From positions 1 through 64,000 of the forward strand of contig CASFOZ010000003.1 of NCBI GenBank assembly GCA_949296455.1: 64,000 nucleotides of DNA, written 5' to 3'. Both the position numbers and the translations under genes were made by a program. Below, in pieces: positions 18,134-26,926 of the stretch; within the stretch, counting starts at the first letter, position 1; every line of letters begins with the position of its first letter. The notes below the pieces were generated by a model. The model was not told the origin of the DNA and ran no database searches. It was given only the letters and a program-made list of their open reading frames with translations. Origin of the DNA: an uncultured Eubacteriales bacterium. GTDB lineage: Bacteria; Bacillota; Clostridia; Christensenellales; CALVMC01.

Positions 18134-18162
18134 AGTTTATCAAAATTAAATATTTAAGTCAA
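18134..18162 (-). promoter_or_regulatory. Candidate sigma-A promoter of lysA
   Basis: On the minus strand: TTGACT, 17 bases, TAAACT, ending about 30 bases before the lysA start codon and just after the preceding terminator. Confidence 0.65.
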
Positions 18163-18173
18163 ATATAAATAAT

Positions 18174-18210
18174 ACGAAAAAGGGATATCGAAATTTTAAT
18201 CGAAATCCCT
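18174..18210 (-). terminator. Terminator after dacB
   Basis: An inverted repeat with arms AGGGATTTCGA and TCGATATCCCT (one mismatch) is followed by TTTTTC in minus-strand sense, 37 bases beyond the carboxypeptidase stop codon. Confidence 0.75.
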
Positions 18211-18246
18211 ATTTGAGTATTTTAAATTAAAGCAAAAATTATAATA

Positions 18247-19476
18247 CTATTTGTTCTTTATATTCCAAAAACTCAAAATTCTTTTTAAAATATCCGCAAA
18301 ATTTTCCTTTTCTATCGTTGATTTAGCGCTTAATTCTATACTGCAAATTTCCGTATCGTTATTATATATTATCGCTTTGCCTATTATTTGACCTTCGGAA
18401 ATTGGAGCGGTCAGAGTCTGAGGTAATTCAAAATCGATTTTCAGATTTTTAAATTCTCCCTTTTCTCCAAAAACATAAACATCGTTTTTAGGACCAATTA
18501 ATATGCTTTCAGCTTTGCCCTTGTTTACAATTATATTGTTTTCAATTAAATCGTCGCTTTTTAAAAGCAATTTGTTTTCATATTTTCCGAAAGCATAATT
18601 AAATAAAGTACTTACATCGGAAAATCTGTCTTTACTCGTAGGTGCGCCTATAACTGTAGACACTATTCTCATATTGTCTCTGCTTGCCGATGCGGAAAGA
18701 CAGAACATTGCGTCGTTTGTAAATCCGGTTTTGCCGCTGTCACATCCTTTATAAAATCTTATTAACTTGTTTGTATTGGCAAGTTCTGTAACTCTCCCGC
18801 TTGGATGAGTAAAATCCTCGAGCCAGATTTTAGAATAATTATAATATTCTTTATGTTTTAAAAGCTCTCTTGTCATTAAAGAAACGTCTTTTGCGCAACT
18901 ATATTGACCGTCCGCAGGCAAACCGGTTGCATTTACAAACATTGTGTTGTTCATTCCGAGCGAAATTGCCTTTTCGTTCATTTTTGAAACAAATTCTTCT
19001 TCGGAACCTGCTATTTCTTCGGCTAAAGCCACATTTGCATCATTAGCCGAAACCACTATTACGCCTTTTAATAAATCTGTTACTTTATATTTACTGCCTG
19101 CGTCTAAAAACAATTGAGAACCACCCATGCCGGCAGCGTTGTCACTTACAACTATTTCTTTATCGAATGATAATAATCCATTGTCAATAGCTTCAAAAGT
19201 TAAAAGCGCCGTCATAATCTTAACCATACTTGCAATTTGCTTTTTATCTTCGGGATTCTTTTCATAGATTACCGAGCCTGTATGATATTCTACAACATAA
19301 GCGGAAGGAGCTGAAATATTTAATTCCTTAGAAGTTTCTTTTGAATCATTGACATATTCTAAATTTACTACATTGTTTTCCTTTTCTTTAAAATTATAAA
19401 CTGCGGAAAATCCGCAAGTCAAAACTACCGTTAAAGACAATACAGAAACAAATAACAATACAAAAATTTTTTTCAT
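18247..19476 (-). CDS. D-alanyl-D-alanine carboxypeptidase, peptidase S11 (second copy)
   Basis: A 409-residue S11 enzyme. It has a signal peptide (basic start, hydrophobic residues about 4-25) and the active-site set SMVKIM (SxxK), SANDANV (SxN) and GKTGFTNDA (KTG). A PBP5-type C-terminal domain and a terminal hydrophobic or amphipathic helix are likely the membrane anchor. It is a paralogue of the 12398-13582 gene but clearly different in sequence. With the SpoIIM-like and Spo0A-like genes upstream, a sporulation role (DacB) is possible but not shown. It has a strong GAGGAGG site before the ATG. Confidence 0.92.
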   Translation of the reverse strand: MKKIFVLLFVSVLSLTVVLTCGFSAVYNFKEKENNVVNLEYVNDSKETSKELNISAPSAYVVEYHTGSVIYEKNPEDKKQIASMVKIMTALLTFEAIDNGLLSFDKEIVVSDNAAGMGGSQLFLDAGSKYKVTDLLKGVIVVSANDANVALAEEIAGSEEEFVSKMNEKAISLGMNNTMFVNATGLPADGQYSCAKDVSLMTRELLKHKEYYNYSKIWLEDFTHPSGRVTELANTNKLIRFYKGCDSGKTGFTNDAMFCLSASASRDNMRIVSTVIGAPTSKDRFSDVSTLFNYAFGKYENKLLLKSDDLIENNIIVNKGKAESILIGPKNDVYVFGEKGEFKNLKIDFELPQTLTAPISEGQIIGKAIIYNNDTEICSIELSAKSTIEKENFADILKRILSFWNIKNK

Positions 19477-19518
19477 AATGCCTCCTCTTTCGTAAATAGT
19501 TTCTGTATTTTTTTATTT

Positions 19519-19546
19519 ATTATACTTTAAGTTTTCAACTTTTAAA
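19519..19546 (-). promoter_or_regulatory. Candidate promoter of the S11 carboxypeptidase
   Basis: A perfect TATAAT preceded by TTTAAA at 16 bases, on the minus strand, about 42 bases before the start codon. The -35 half is weak and overlaps the stop of the SpoIIM-like gene. Confidence 0.42.
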
Positions 19547-20147
19547 CTGAATAAAATAAAACTACAATCATCCATGCAAATACTATCGTATAAAGCAAGA
19601 TTATTATAAGGTTAATTAGATAAAATTTTAATAATTTTAATAAATTATTCTTAAAACAGGCTTTACTTAATGTAAAATTGCGCAAACTTGCACATTGACA
19701 TGAGTTTATTGAATTTAAAATTGACAAATATAATATTATTATCGAAAAAACATACATCGGTATCAATATGAAAATTATCGTCACAAAACCCATTATACCT
19801 AAAATTTGAGGATAAATTATCATAGTTAATCCAAGCTTATAAGAATAAAATAATACCAGCAGTGTTGATAAATACAATGTAACTTTATTAAAACTGCTTA
19901 TTAAGACAAGCAAGTAGCCTATTAAAAATGTTAAAGCAAATTCAAAAAACACTGAAAAATATCTATAATCGTATAATAAAATTAAATTATTTTTATTATT
20001 ATTAAAGATGCCGGCTCCAGATATGGTTAATCCCAATATTATACCGCTTAAAAAAAATATTAAGAATATTAAACAACCGTAAATGTTGTTTTTTATAAAT
20101 ATTTTAGAAATATCCAAAAACCTAGACAAAAAACTTCTTAATTTCAT
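19542..20147 (-). CDS. Five-helix membrane protein, tentatively SpoIIM-like
   Basis: A 201-residue protein that is nearly all membrane. Helices lie at about residues 23-45, 62-85, 88-110, 113-145 and 170-198, with short basic loops. SpoIIM also has about 200 residues and five helices, is part of the engulfment DMP complex, and in some clostridia lies just downstream of spo0A, as this does. The N-terminal helix with SGIILGLTISGAG is reminiscent, but I cannot confirm homology by eye. No Shine-Dalgarno is visible. A 21-base inverted repeat (TTCATAT...ATATGAA) overlaps the start codon. It could be an unrelated membrane protein. Confidence 0.5.
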   Translation of the reverse strand: MKLRSFLSRFLDISKIFIKNNIYGCLIFLIFFLSGIILGLTISGAGIFNNNKNNLILLYDYRYFSVFFEFALTFLIGYLLVLISSFNKVTLYLSTLLVLFYSYKLGLTMIIYPQILGIMGFVTIIFILIPMYVFSIIILYLSILNSINSCQCASLRNFTLSKACFKNNLLKLLKFYLINLIIILLYTIVFAWMIVVLFYSV

Positions 20148-20246
20148 ATTCTATATATATGAAATTAATTAGTAAATGTTAAAATTAATTTAAAGTATTT
20201 TATTTTTCAAGCTAATTTATAATAATTAAAGAAAATTTAAAGCAAA

Positions 20247-20582
20247 TTAAGCATAATATTTTAATTTTTCTATAGTATTGAAAATAAAATGTTTATTAGT
20301 CGGCTTTCCCTTATCCGGGTCTATACTTTCACCGAATTCTCCATATAAAATATCGGGATTGCCTTCCTGAAAAGTTACCGAAATTAAATACTGAATATCT
20401 TTTTCTACCGTATTCGGCCTTGTTCCGTATTTTTCCGCTAATTTTATATAACCGTTATTGTTAAGCGGCTCAATATTGCCGTCACAACCCATTTTAATTA
20501 ATTCTTGCAGATAACAAAAACCTCTTTTTTTATTATTAAAACCTAATGCTATTAAATAATTTTTTATAATTTCTTCCAACAT
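20247..20582 (-). CDS. Stand-alone Spo0A C-terminal (DNA-binding) domain at the spo0A locus
   Basis: Only 111 residues. It matches the sporulation-initiation factor Spo0A C-domain from end to end: GFCYLQELIKMG, then IKLAEKYGTRPNTVEKDIQYLI (the helix-turn-helix), then FQEGNPDILYGEFGE and KPTNKHFIF. It follows spoIVB, which is where spo0A normally stands. The CheY-like receiver and linker (about 140 residues) are absent, and only 69 bases separate it from the spoIVB stop, so there is no room for them. The recognition helix has lost several basic residues that Spo0A uses on DNA. AAGGG precedes the ATG by nine bases. It is probably a phosphorylation-independent regulator, or a relic. Confidence 0.8.
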   Translation of the reverse strand: MLEEIIKNYLIALGFNNKKRGFCYLQELIKMGCDGNIEPLNNNGYIKLAEKYGTRPNTVEKDIQYLISVTFQEGNPDILYGEFGESIDPDKGKPTNKHFIFNTIEKLKYYA

Positions 20583-20651
20583 ATTAAATACCCTTTATTA
20601 ATATATCATTTTTCAAAAAGAGTATTTTAAAATATTTTGTAATATTTTTAA

Positions 20652-21830
20652 TTAATTGCCGACCATCCAATCAATATACATTCCATAACCTTTCGATGGG
20701 TCGCTTATAAATACATGACTTACAGCACCGATAAGTTTTCCGTCCTGAATTATAGGACTTCCGCTCATTCCTTGCACGATTCCGCCTGTTTTTTCAAGTA
20801 AACGTTTATCTGTTACATTTATTACCATTCCTTTTTCATCGGGCAAATCCTGCTTGTTCGCTTTTACTATGTCAATATCGTATAATTGAGGAGTTTCACC
20901 GTAAATAGTGGTATATATTTGCGCTTTTCCGTTTTTTACTCCGAATCTGTTTCCTAAATCAATTTTTTCCATATCGGAATAGTCGGCGTTGTAAAAACCG
21001 AATATTCCGTATTCTGAATTTTTATCTATGCTTCCTATCGGTGAATCGAATTTGTTAAATACTCCTTTCAATTCGCCGGGTTTTCCTCTTTCGCTTTTAA
21101 CACTACCTATTACATTACAGTTATAAATATTTCCGGTTGCATTTGACAGTATCGTACTGCTTCCGTCCGAAATTTGATGCCCCAGAGCACCGTACCTTCC
21201 GTCATCGGGATTTATGAAAGTTAAAGTACCCACACCCGAAACGCAGTTCTGAATACTAATGCCGAGTTTCTTACTCTTAGTTAAAGCATCTTGTACCGGT
21301 TTTATAACGACTTCGGATATTCCGCTTTTCTGTTTTAATGTAAGTTTTACAGTATCTTTACAATTACTTAATATTTTTGAAATATCCTCTGCGGTAAAAA
21401 TATCGAAATCGTCTATTTTTAATAAAACATCTCCCGCATTTATTCCGCATCCTTTACAAGGAGATTCCAATCCGTAATCAGTAATAACATCGACAATACC
21501 CGATATAATTACACCGTTATTGCCGAGAGTTATACCAAGAGGTTTTCCGCCAAGATATACATAATTATTTTCAACCAAATCGGCTTTAATGGATTTTATA
21601 GTGAATAAATTTAAAAATTTGTAATTTAATGAAATTTCATCTGAATAGATATTTCTTTCCACTGACATAGTTAGCGGATATTTCGGCTTTAATGATTCTA
21701 TTTCGCCTGTTGTAATTTTTAGTCCGTCTTTATATGAAAATAAATTTAAACCTGTTATGGAAAATTGAACAAATACAGCAATTAAAATTATGGATAACAA
21801 TAAAAATCTTGTTAAAATTTTTCTCTTCAT
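20652..21830 (-). CDS. spoIVB: SpoIVB peptidase (stage IV sporulation protein B)
   Basis: About 392 residues. This serine protease is secreted from the forespore in Bacillus to trigger SpoIVFA cleavage and sigma-K activation. It has an N-terminal membrane anchor (residues about 6-26) and a PDZ domain around residues 100-180 with SPCKGCGINAGDVLLKI. The S55 peptidase domain carries GALGHQISD (His), GIFGFYNADY and GIVQGMSGSPIIQDG (catalytic Ser). A GTG six bases upstream is in frame, but GGGGTG sits at the right distance from the ATG at 21830. The recN-spoIVB-spo0A order is canonical. Confidence 0.95.
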   Translation of the reverse strand: MKRKILTRFLLLSIILIAVFVQFSITGLNLFSYKDGLKITTGEIESLKPKYPLTMSVERNIYSDEISLNYKFLNLFTIKSIKADLVENNYVYLGGKPLGITLGNNGVIISGIVDVITDYGLESPCKGCGINAGDVLLKIDDFDIFTAEDISKILSNCKDTVKLTLKQKSGISEVVIKPVQDALTKSKKLGISIQNCVSGVGTLTFINPDDGRYGALGHQISDGSSTILSNATGNIYNCNVIGSVKSERGKPGELKGVFNKFDSPIGSIDKNSEYGIFGFYNADYSDMEKIDLGNRFGVKNGKAQIYTTIYGETPQLYDIDIVKANKQDLPDEKGMVINVTDKRLLEKTGGIVQGMSGSPIIQDGKLIGAVSHVFISDPSKGYGMYIDWMVGN

Positions 21831-21939
21831 AAACACCCCGTAACGATATTAGTGTTTAGATTAAAAGAAAAAATATTCCTTAAATTTCAACAATTTCCAT
21901 TTTTTATAGTGAGTAATATTAAATAGTTTAAAATTTAAA

Positions 21940-23649
21940 TTAATTGACTTTTAATTTTTTGAAATTGTCGCAATTCTCTTTCATTTGTCTGGCATGCGGT
22001 ATTGAAAATTCGTTATCGTTTAAACCGCCCGATAATCTTGCTATTTCAAATATTAAATTTTCGCCGGAGATATTTTTAATTTTTGTTACCGTACTGTTAG
22101 ATACGGTTTCTTTTGAAATAAGATAATTATAGTCGGCCATAGCAGCAAGCTGAGACAAATGAGTAATAGCGATTATTTGGCGTCCTTTTGAAATTCGGTA
22201 AAGTTTTTTAGCAACTATTTCGGCAATGTTTCCACTGATACCGCTGTCTATTTCATCGAAAACAATTGTGGCTATATCTTCAATATCGGAAGAAATATTT
22301 TTAATAGCAAGCATTATTCTTGACATTTCTCCGCCTGATGCGATTTTTGCGAGACTTTTCAAAGGCTGCCCGGCATTAGGCGAAATCAAAAACTCAATTT
22401 CATCTAATCCGTCGTTGTTGTAAGACAGATTTTCAGAATATTTCGGAATAGCTTTAAATTCGACTTTGAAATTTGCGTTTTTTATTCCAAGTTCTTCAAA
22501 TTCTTTTATTATCCTTTTTTCAAATTCTGTTGCGACTTCTTTTCTTTCTTTATTTATTTGAATACATAAATCGTAAAGTCGCTTCGACGCATTATTGTAT
22601 TCGTTTTTATATTTTTCAAAATTTTCTTTATTTGATTTTAATTCAAATAACTCTTTGGATTTCCTTTCGTAAAATGACAGAATTTCTTTTATGGACGAAC
22701 CGTATTTCTTTTTTAATAAATTTATTTCATCCATTCTCTTTTGTAATTTTATTAATTGATTTTCATCATAAGTTAATTCTTCGGCTTTCGATTTAACTTC
22801 GTTAACTATATCTTTTAATTCAATAAGAACATTATCGATTCGTTCTTTAAATAATCCGTATATATCGTCGTATTTCTCCAAAGAAGCAAGTTCTTTCAAG
22901 GATAACGATAAATTTTCTATAAAGCCGCTTTCATTAGAATCGGCATAATTTATGAAATTTTTTATTGCAGAAGAAATTTTTTCCGAATTGTTTAAAATAT
23001 GAAGTTTGTTTCTTATTTGATTTTCTTCATCTTCATTATTTAAATTTGCATTTTCGATATCTTTAATCTGATAATTAATTAAATCTTCGGTTCTTTCGAG
23101 TTCTTCTTCGCTTCCCAAAGTTTTAATTAAATTTTTATAGTGTCTGTAAGTTTTAAGTTCTTCCGAAATTTTATCTTTTAAATTAACTATATTTGTTCCG
23201 CCGAATCTATCCAATATACCTAAATGATTGGAAACTTTAAGCAAGAATTGATGTTCATGTTGTCCGCAAATGTCGCATAAAACAGAAGTTAAAGATTTTA
23301 ATGCGGTTAAAGTCACGATTTTATTGTTGATTCTTGCGTCGCAACGACCGTCTGAAGTTAATTTTCTTTCAATAATAATTTTATCCTCATCGGGGTTTAT
23401 TCCGAGTTCGGATAAAATATTTACAGTATTTGAATTCAAATTTTCAAATACTCCTTCGACAAATGCTTCATTTTCTCCGTGTCTTATTAAATTCTTGTCA
23501 GCTTTTGCGCCTAATAAAAAACCAAGAGCATCGATAATAATCGATTTCCCGGCTCCTGTTTCACCGCTCAATATATTTAGCCCGTCTTTTAAATTTATTT
23601 CACATTCTTCGATAAGAGCTATGTTTTTAATATGTAAAAGGGTTATCAT
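21940..23649 (-). CDS. recN: DNA repair protein RecN
   Basis: A 569-residue SMC-like ATPase that acts at double-strand breaks. Walker A, GETGAGKSIIIDALGFLLG, is at about residues 30-48. Long coiled-coil arms span roughly residues 155-370. The ABC signature LASGGEMSRIMLAIK and Walker B IVFDEIDSGISG are followed by a QIIAITHLSQLAA D-loop region. Length is typical. It starts four bases before the argR stop codon. Confidence 0.96.
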   Translation of the reverse strand: MITLLHIKNIALIEECEINLKDGLNILSGETGAGKSIIIDALGFLLGAKADKNLIRHGENEAFVEGVFENLNSNTVNILSELGINPDEDKIIIERKLTSDGRCDARINNKIVTLTALKSLTSVLCDICGQHEHQFLLKVSNHLGILDRFGGTNIVNLKDKISEELKTYRHYKNLIKTLGSEEELERTEDLINYQIKDIENANLNNEDEENQIRNKLHILNNSEKISSAIKNFINYADSNESGFIENLSLSLKELASLEKYDDIYGLFKERIDNVLIELKDIVNEVKSKAEELTYDENQLIKLQKRMDEINLLKKKYGSSIKEILSFYERKSKELFELKSNKENFEKYKNEYNNASKRLYDLCIQINKERKEVATEFEKRIIKEFEELGIKNANFKVEFKAIPKYSENLSYNNDGLDEIEFLISPNAGQPLKSLAKIASGGEMSRIMLAIKNISSDIEDIATIVFDEIDSGISGNIAEIVAKKLYRISKGRQIIAITHLSQLAAMADYNYLISKETVSNSTVTKIKNISGENLIFEIARLSGGLNDNEFSIPHARQMKENCDNFKKLKVN

Positions 23650-24113
23650 TTTCGTTTTGAATTTTTGATTTTGTTTAATTCGGCTGTAATTTTAGATGCA
23701 TCTTCAACCGATTGAGCAACTGCAATAATCGTATCGTCGCCCGCAACGCTTCCGAGTAAGCCGTCAAGATTCAATTCGTCTAAAAACGCCGCAACGGAAT
23801 TAGCGCTGCCCGCCATTGTTTTGACGACAATCAGATTTAACGATGAAATAATTGAAATAACACATTCCATAAAAAGTTCCGCATGTTTTTCCGAAAAACT
23901 TTTTTCAGTACGTGTTTCCATTAAAACATATTTTATCTTATCTTTTCCGAAAGATTTTTTAATTAATCCCATTTCGTTTATATCACGGGAAACTGTTGCT
24001 TGAGTAAGATTATATCCTTCTTCTTTAAGCTTATTCACAAGTTCCTGTTGAGTTGAAATAGGAAATTTTTTTATTATTTCCAATATTTTATTTTGTCTCT
24101 GTAATCTTCCCAT
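23646..24113 (-). CDS. argR: Arginine repressor ArgR/AhrC
   Basis: A 155-residue hexameric regulator of arginine metabolism. The N-terminal winged helix contains ISTQQELVNKLKEEGYNLTQ then ATVSRDINEMGLIK. The C-terminal oligomerisation and arginine-binding domain contains AGSANSVAAFLDEL and GSVAGDDTIIAVA. In many clostridia argR precedes recN in this position without regulating it. It lies 10 bases after nadK. Confidence 0.95.
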   Translation of the reverse strand: MGRLQRQNKILEIIKKFPISTQQELVNKLKEEGYNLTQATVSRDINEMGLIKKSFGKDKIKYVLMETRTEKSFSEKHAELFMECVISIISSLNLIVVKTMAGSANSVAAFLDELNLDGLLGSVAGDDTIIAVAQSVEDASKITAELNKIKNSKRK

Positions 24114-24123
24114 GTTAATCCGC

Positions 24124-24936
24124 TTATAATTTTTTTAATAATTTCTGATAAAAATTTTCCTTTCCGAATATTATAAATTTTGCCTTAATCGATGATTTTT
24201 TTACCATTACGGTATTTTCATTAATTAAATCTTTTACTTTTATTCCGTCAACAACCAAAGCAGCGTTTTTATTTTTACCGACAAGTTTTACTGTAATTTC
24301 GTGATTGTCGGCAATAACCATAGGTCTTGATTTGAGATTATGGGCGCAAACCGGAGTTATAAGAAAGGCATTGTTTTCCGGGCTGAGAACCGGGCCGCCA
24401 GCCGAAAGCGAATATGCCGTAGAACCTGTGGGTGTTGCGATTATTACTCCGTCAGCCACAATTTTGTCGGAAAGATAACCGTCTATATAAACTTCTAATT
24501 CGACAACATTAAAATCGCTTCGGGAAATAATTATTTCGTTTACCGCTCTAAACACTTCGTTCGAAACCGATGCTTCGAGAAGTACTCTGTTGGAAGTTTT
24601 AAAACCGTTTTTAATTATTTTGATTATTTCATCAAAATCGGATATAGTTGCATCGGTCAAAAAACCGACTTTGCCCATATTTACCCCTAAAACGCTTTTT
24701 TCCTTTTCGCTGGCTATGTTAACCACTTTAAGCATAGTTCCGTCTCCGCCGAAAACAATGAGAATATCACTTTTATCGACGAGTTTTTTTAACGGTAGAA
24801 GATTTTCATTTATATAGTCGGAAGCTTCATCGCAAACAAAATACTCGATATTGTTTTTTCTAAGCAAATCGATAAATTTTTTTGTATTGGAAGCATTTAT
24901 ATCCTTTGCAAAATTAACATATATTCCTACCGTCAT
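24124..24936 (-). CDS. nadK: NAD kinase
   Basis: About 270 residues. Makes NADP+ from NAD+ and ATP or polyphosphate. Motifs are VFGGDGTMLKVV (residues about 58-69), GKVGFLTDA, ATPTGSTAYSLSAGGPV and ITPVCAHNLKSRP. An ATG 12 bases upstream is in frame, but GGAG lies between the two ATGs, six bases before 24936, so the start is placed there. A near-consensus promoter precedes it and may serve nadK-argR-recN-spoIVB. Confidence 0.95.
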   Translation of the reverse strand: MTVGIYVNFAKDINASNTKKFIDLLRKNNIEYFVCDEASDYINENLLPLKKLVDKSDILIVFGGDGTMLKVVNIASEKEKSVLGVNMGKVGFLTDATISDFDEIIKIIKNGFKTSNRVLLEASVSNEVFRAVNEIIISRSDFNVVELEVYIDGYLSDKIVADGVIIATPTGSTAYSLSAGGPVLSPENNAFLITPVCAHNLKSRPMVIADNHEITVKLVGKNKNAALVVDGIKVKDLINENTVMVKKSSIKAKFIIFGKENFYQKLLKKL

Positions 24937-24955
24937 ATTTATCTCCATAGGAAGA

Positions 24956-24984
24956 ATTATACATTATTTTATAAAATTATACAA
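24956..24984 (-). promoter_or_regulatory. Candidate sigma-A promoter of nadK-argR-recN
   Basis: On the minus strand: TTGTAT, 17 bases, perfect TATAAT, about 20 bases before the nadK start. The rest of the gap to dxs (24985-25063) shows nothing else. Confidence 0.6.
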
Positions 24985-25063
24985 TTAAATTAATAAAAAT
25001 AAAATAAACGGATATATTTTACTCAATATTTACTAAAAGTCGTTAAAACAAACTAAATTTATC

Positions 25064-26926
25064 CTACTTGTTATTTACAAATTTTTCTATTTCCGAAGCA
25101 ATATTTTCCGAAGTCAAATTATTGGCTTCGTATATTTGTGAAACAGAAGCATGTGAAATAAATTTGTCCGGAAAAGCAAAATTATGAACCTTGCAATTAA
25201 TATTATGAGAATTGATATACAAAGAGATATTTGCACCGAACCCACCGTTAATAACATTATCTTCAAAAGTAAAAACATATTTACCTTTAAGCGATTTTAA
25301 AAGTTCTAAATCAAAGGGCTTAACAAAACGACAATTCACAACGGTAGTTAAAATCTTTTTTTCTTTTAATATTTTTGACGCATTTAAAGCAATTTCATTC
25401 ATTTTAGCTCCGACCGCCAAAAGATAAATATTGCTGTTAGAAGTTAATTTTTCCCACTTTGAGTATTCTATTTTACTCGAATTTTCATAATTAATCGAAC
25501 AACCTTTAGGATATCTTATAGCAAGAGGTGCATTGAAATTTTCAGAAAATTTTAAAATTTCTTTAAGCTCCCGAGTATCTTTCGGTGCACAAACGGTTAG
25601 ATTCGGCATCATCATAAGATATGACAAGTCAAAAATTCCTTGATGAGTTTCACCGTCTTCTCCTACTATTCCCGAACGGTCTATGCAAAATGTAACCGGC
25701 AGATTTTGCATACATACATCGAGCAATACTTCGTCAAAACCTCTTTGAAGAAATGATGAATAGACTGCAAAATAAGGTTTATACCCGTATAACGACATTG
25801 CGGCAGACATTGTTACGGCATGAGCTTCCGCAATTCCGACATCAAAAAATCTTTCGGGAAATTTATTTTGAAAAGACGTAAGACCTGTACCTTCCGACAT
25901 AGCGGCAGTAACGGCAACGATTTTATCATTTTTTTCAGCCATTTCAGTTAAAGTTTTCCCAAACACTTCCGAAAAGGTTTCGTTTAAATTTTCTTCTTTA
26001 CAGTCTTTTTTGTAATTACATTTAGATGCAGATATTCCGTGGTATTTGTCAGGATTTATTTCGGCAGGTAAATACCCTCTTCCTTTTTTTGTTACTACAT
26101 GAATAATTACAGAATTTTTTTCTTTTTTTGCCATTTCAAGAACCTTTATCAGTTCTTGAAAATTATGACCGTCTATCGGGCCGAAATACTTTAAATTAAA
26201 TTGGTCAAAAGGAAGACCGCCCTGCACGGCATATTTAACTCTTTTTTTAATATTTTCCAAAACTTTTACAGCATCAATTTTTCCGAATTTCATTCCGCTG
26301 AAAGTTTTAGATACGCTTCCTTTTAAAGAATTATAAAAATTACTGTTATGCAATCTTAACAGATAATTCGACATCGCACCTACATTTTTGGATATGGACA
26401 TTGAGTTGTCGTTTAAAATTATAATTTGTTTTTCCCCTATATTTCCGCTATCGTTCAATGCTTCGAATATTAATCCGCCGGTAAGAGACCCGTCTCCTAT
26501 GACGGAAACAATCTCAAAATTTTCCGATGATAATTTTTTCGCTCTGATAAACCCGCAAGCCACAGAAAGAGCCGAACTGCTATGGCCGGTATTAAAAGAA
26601 TCGTAAGGACTTTCTTCACGTTTCGGAAATCCGCTTAAACCGTCTTTTTTCCTTAAACTTGAAAATTTATCGAGTCTTCCTGAAAGGATTTTATGAGTAT
26701 AACACTGGTGTCCGACATCAAAAATAAGTTTATCTTTTGGAAAATCGAAAACTTTATATAATGCTAAAGTTAGTTCTACGACTCCGAGATTAGAAGCCAA
26801 ATGACCTCCGTTTGAAATTACGGTATCTAAAATCAATTGCCTTATATCTTTTGCTAATATGGCAAGTTCCGTATCCGACAGTTTTTTTATATCATCAGGA
26901 AGTTTTAATTTTTCTATCAAACTCAT
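25064..26926 (-). CDS. dxs: 1-deoxy-D-xylulose-5-phosphate synthase
   Basis: A 620-residue thiamine-diphosphate enzyme that joins pyruvate and glyceraldehyde-3-phosphate in the first MEP-pathway step. It has HLASNLGVVELTLAL, FDVGHQCYTHKILSGR, the ThDP/Mg motif GDGSLTGGLIFEALN...N, and the pyrimidine domain with DVGIAEAHAVTMSAAMS. It also carries the DRSGIVGEDGETHQGIFDLS segment and a transketolase C-terminal domain. Length is normal. It overlaps the preceding membrane-protein gene by four bases. Confidence 0.97.
   Translation of the reverse strand: MSLIEKLKLPDDIKKLSDTELAILAKDIRQLILDTVISNGGHLASNLGVVELTLALYKVFDFPKDKLIFDVGHQCYTHKILSGRLDKFSSLRKKDGLSGFPKREESPYDSFNTGHSSSALSVACGFIRAKKLSSENFEIVSVIGDGSLTGGLIFEALNDSGNIGEKQIIILNDNSMSISKNVGAMSNYLLRLHNSNFYNSLKGSVSKTFSGMKFGKIDAVKVLENIKKRVKYAVQGGLPFDQFNLKYFGPIDGHNFQELIKVLEMAKKEKNSVIIHVVTKKGRGYLPAEINPDKYHGISASKCNYKKDCKEENLNETFSEVFGKTLTEMAEKNDKIVAVTAAMSEGTGLTSFQNKFPERFFDVGIAEAHAVTMSAAMSLYGYKPYFAVYSSFLQRGFDEVLLDVCMQNLPVTFCIDRSGIVGEDGETHQGIFDLSYLMMMPNLTVCAPKDTRELKEILKFSENFNAPLAIRYPKGCSINYENSSKIEYSKWEKLTSNSNIYLLAVGAKMNEIALNASKILKEKKILTTVVNCRFVKPFDLELLKSLKGKYVFTFEDNVINGGFGANISLYINSHNINCKVHNFAFPDKFISHASVSQIYEANNLTSENIASEIEKFVNNK

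Noticed and set aside
20583-20651. Frameshifted receiver domain upstream of the Spo0A-like gene
   Set aside because: Only 69 bases separate it from spoIVB, all AT-rich non-coding sequence with a ribosome site; a receiver needs about 350 bases.
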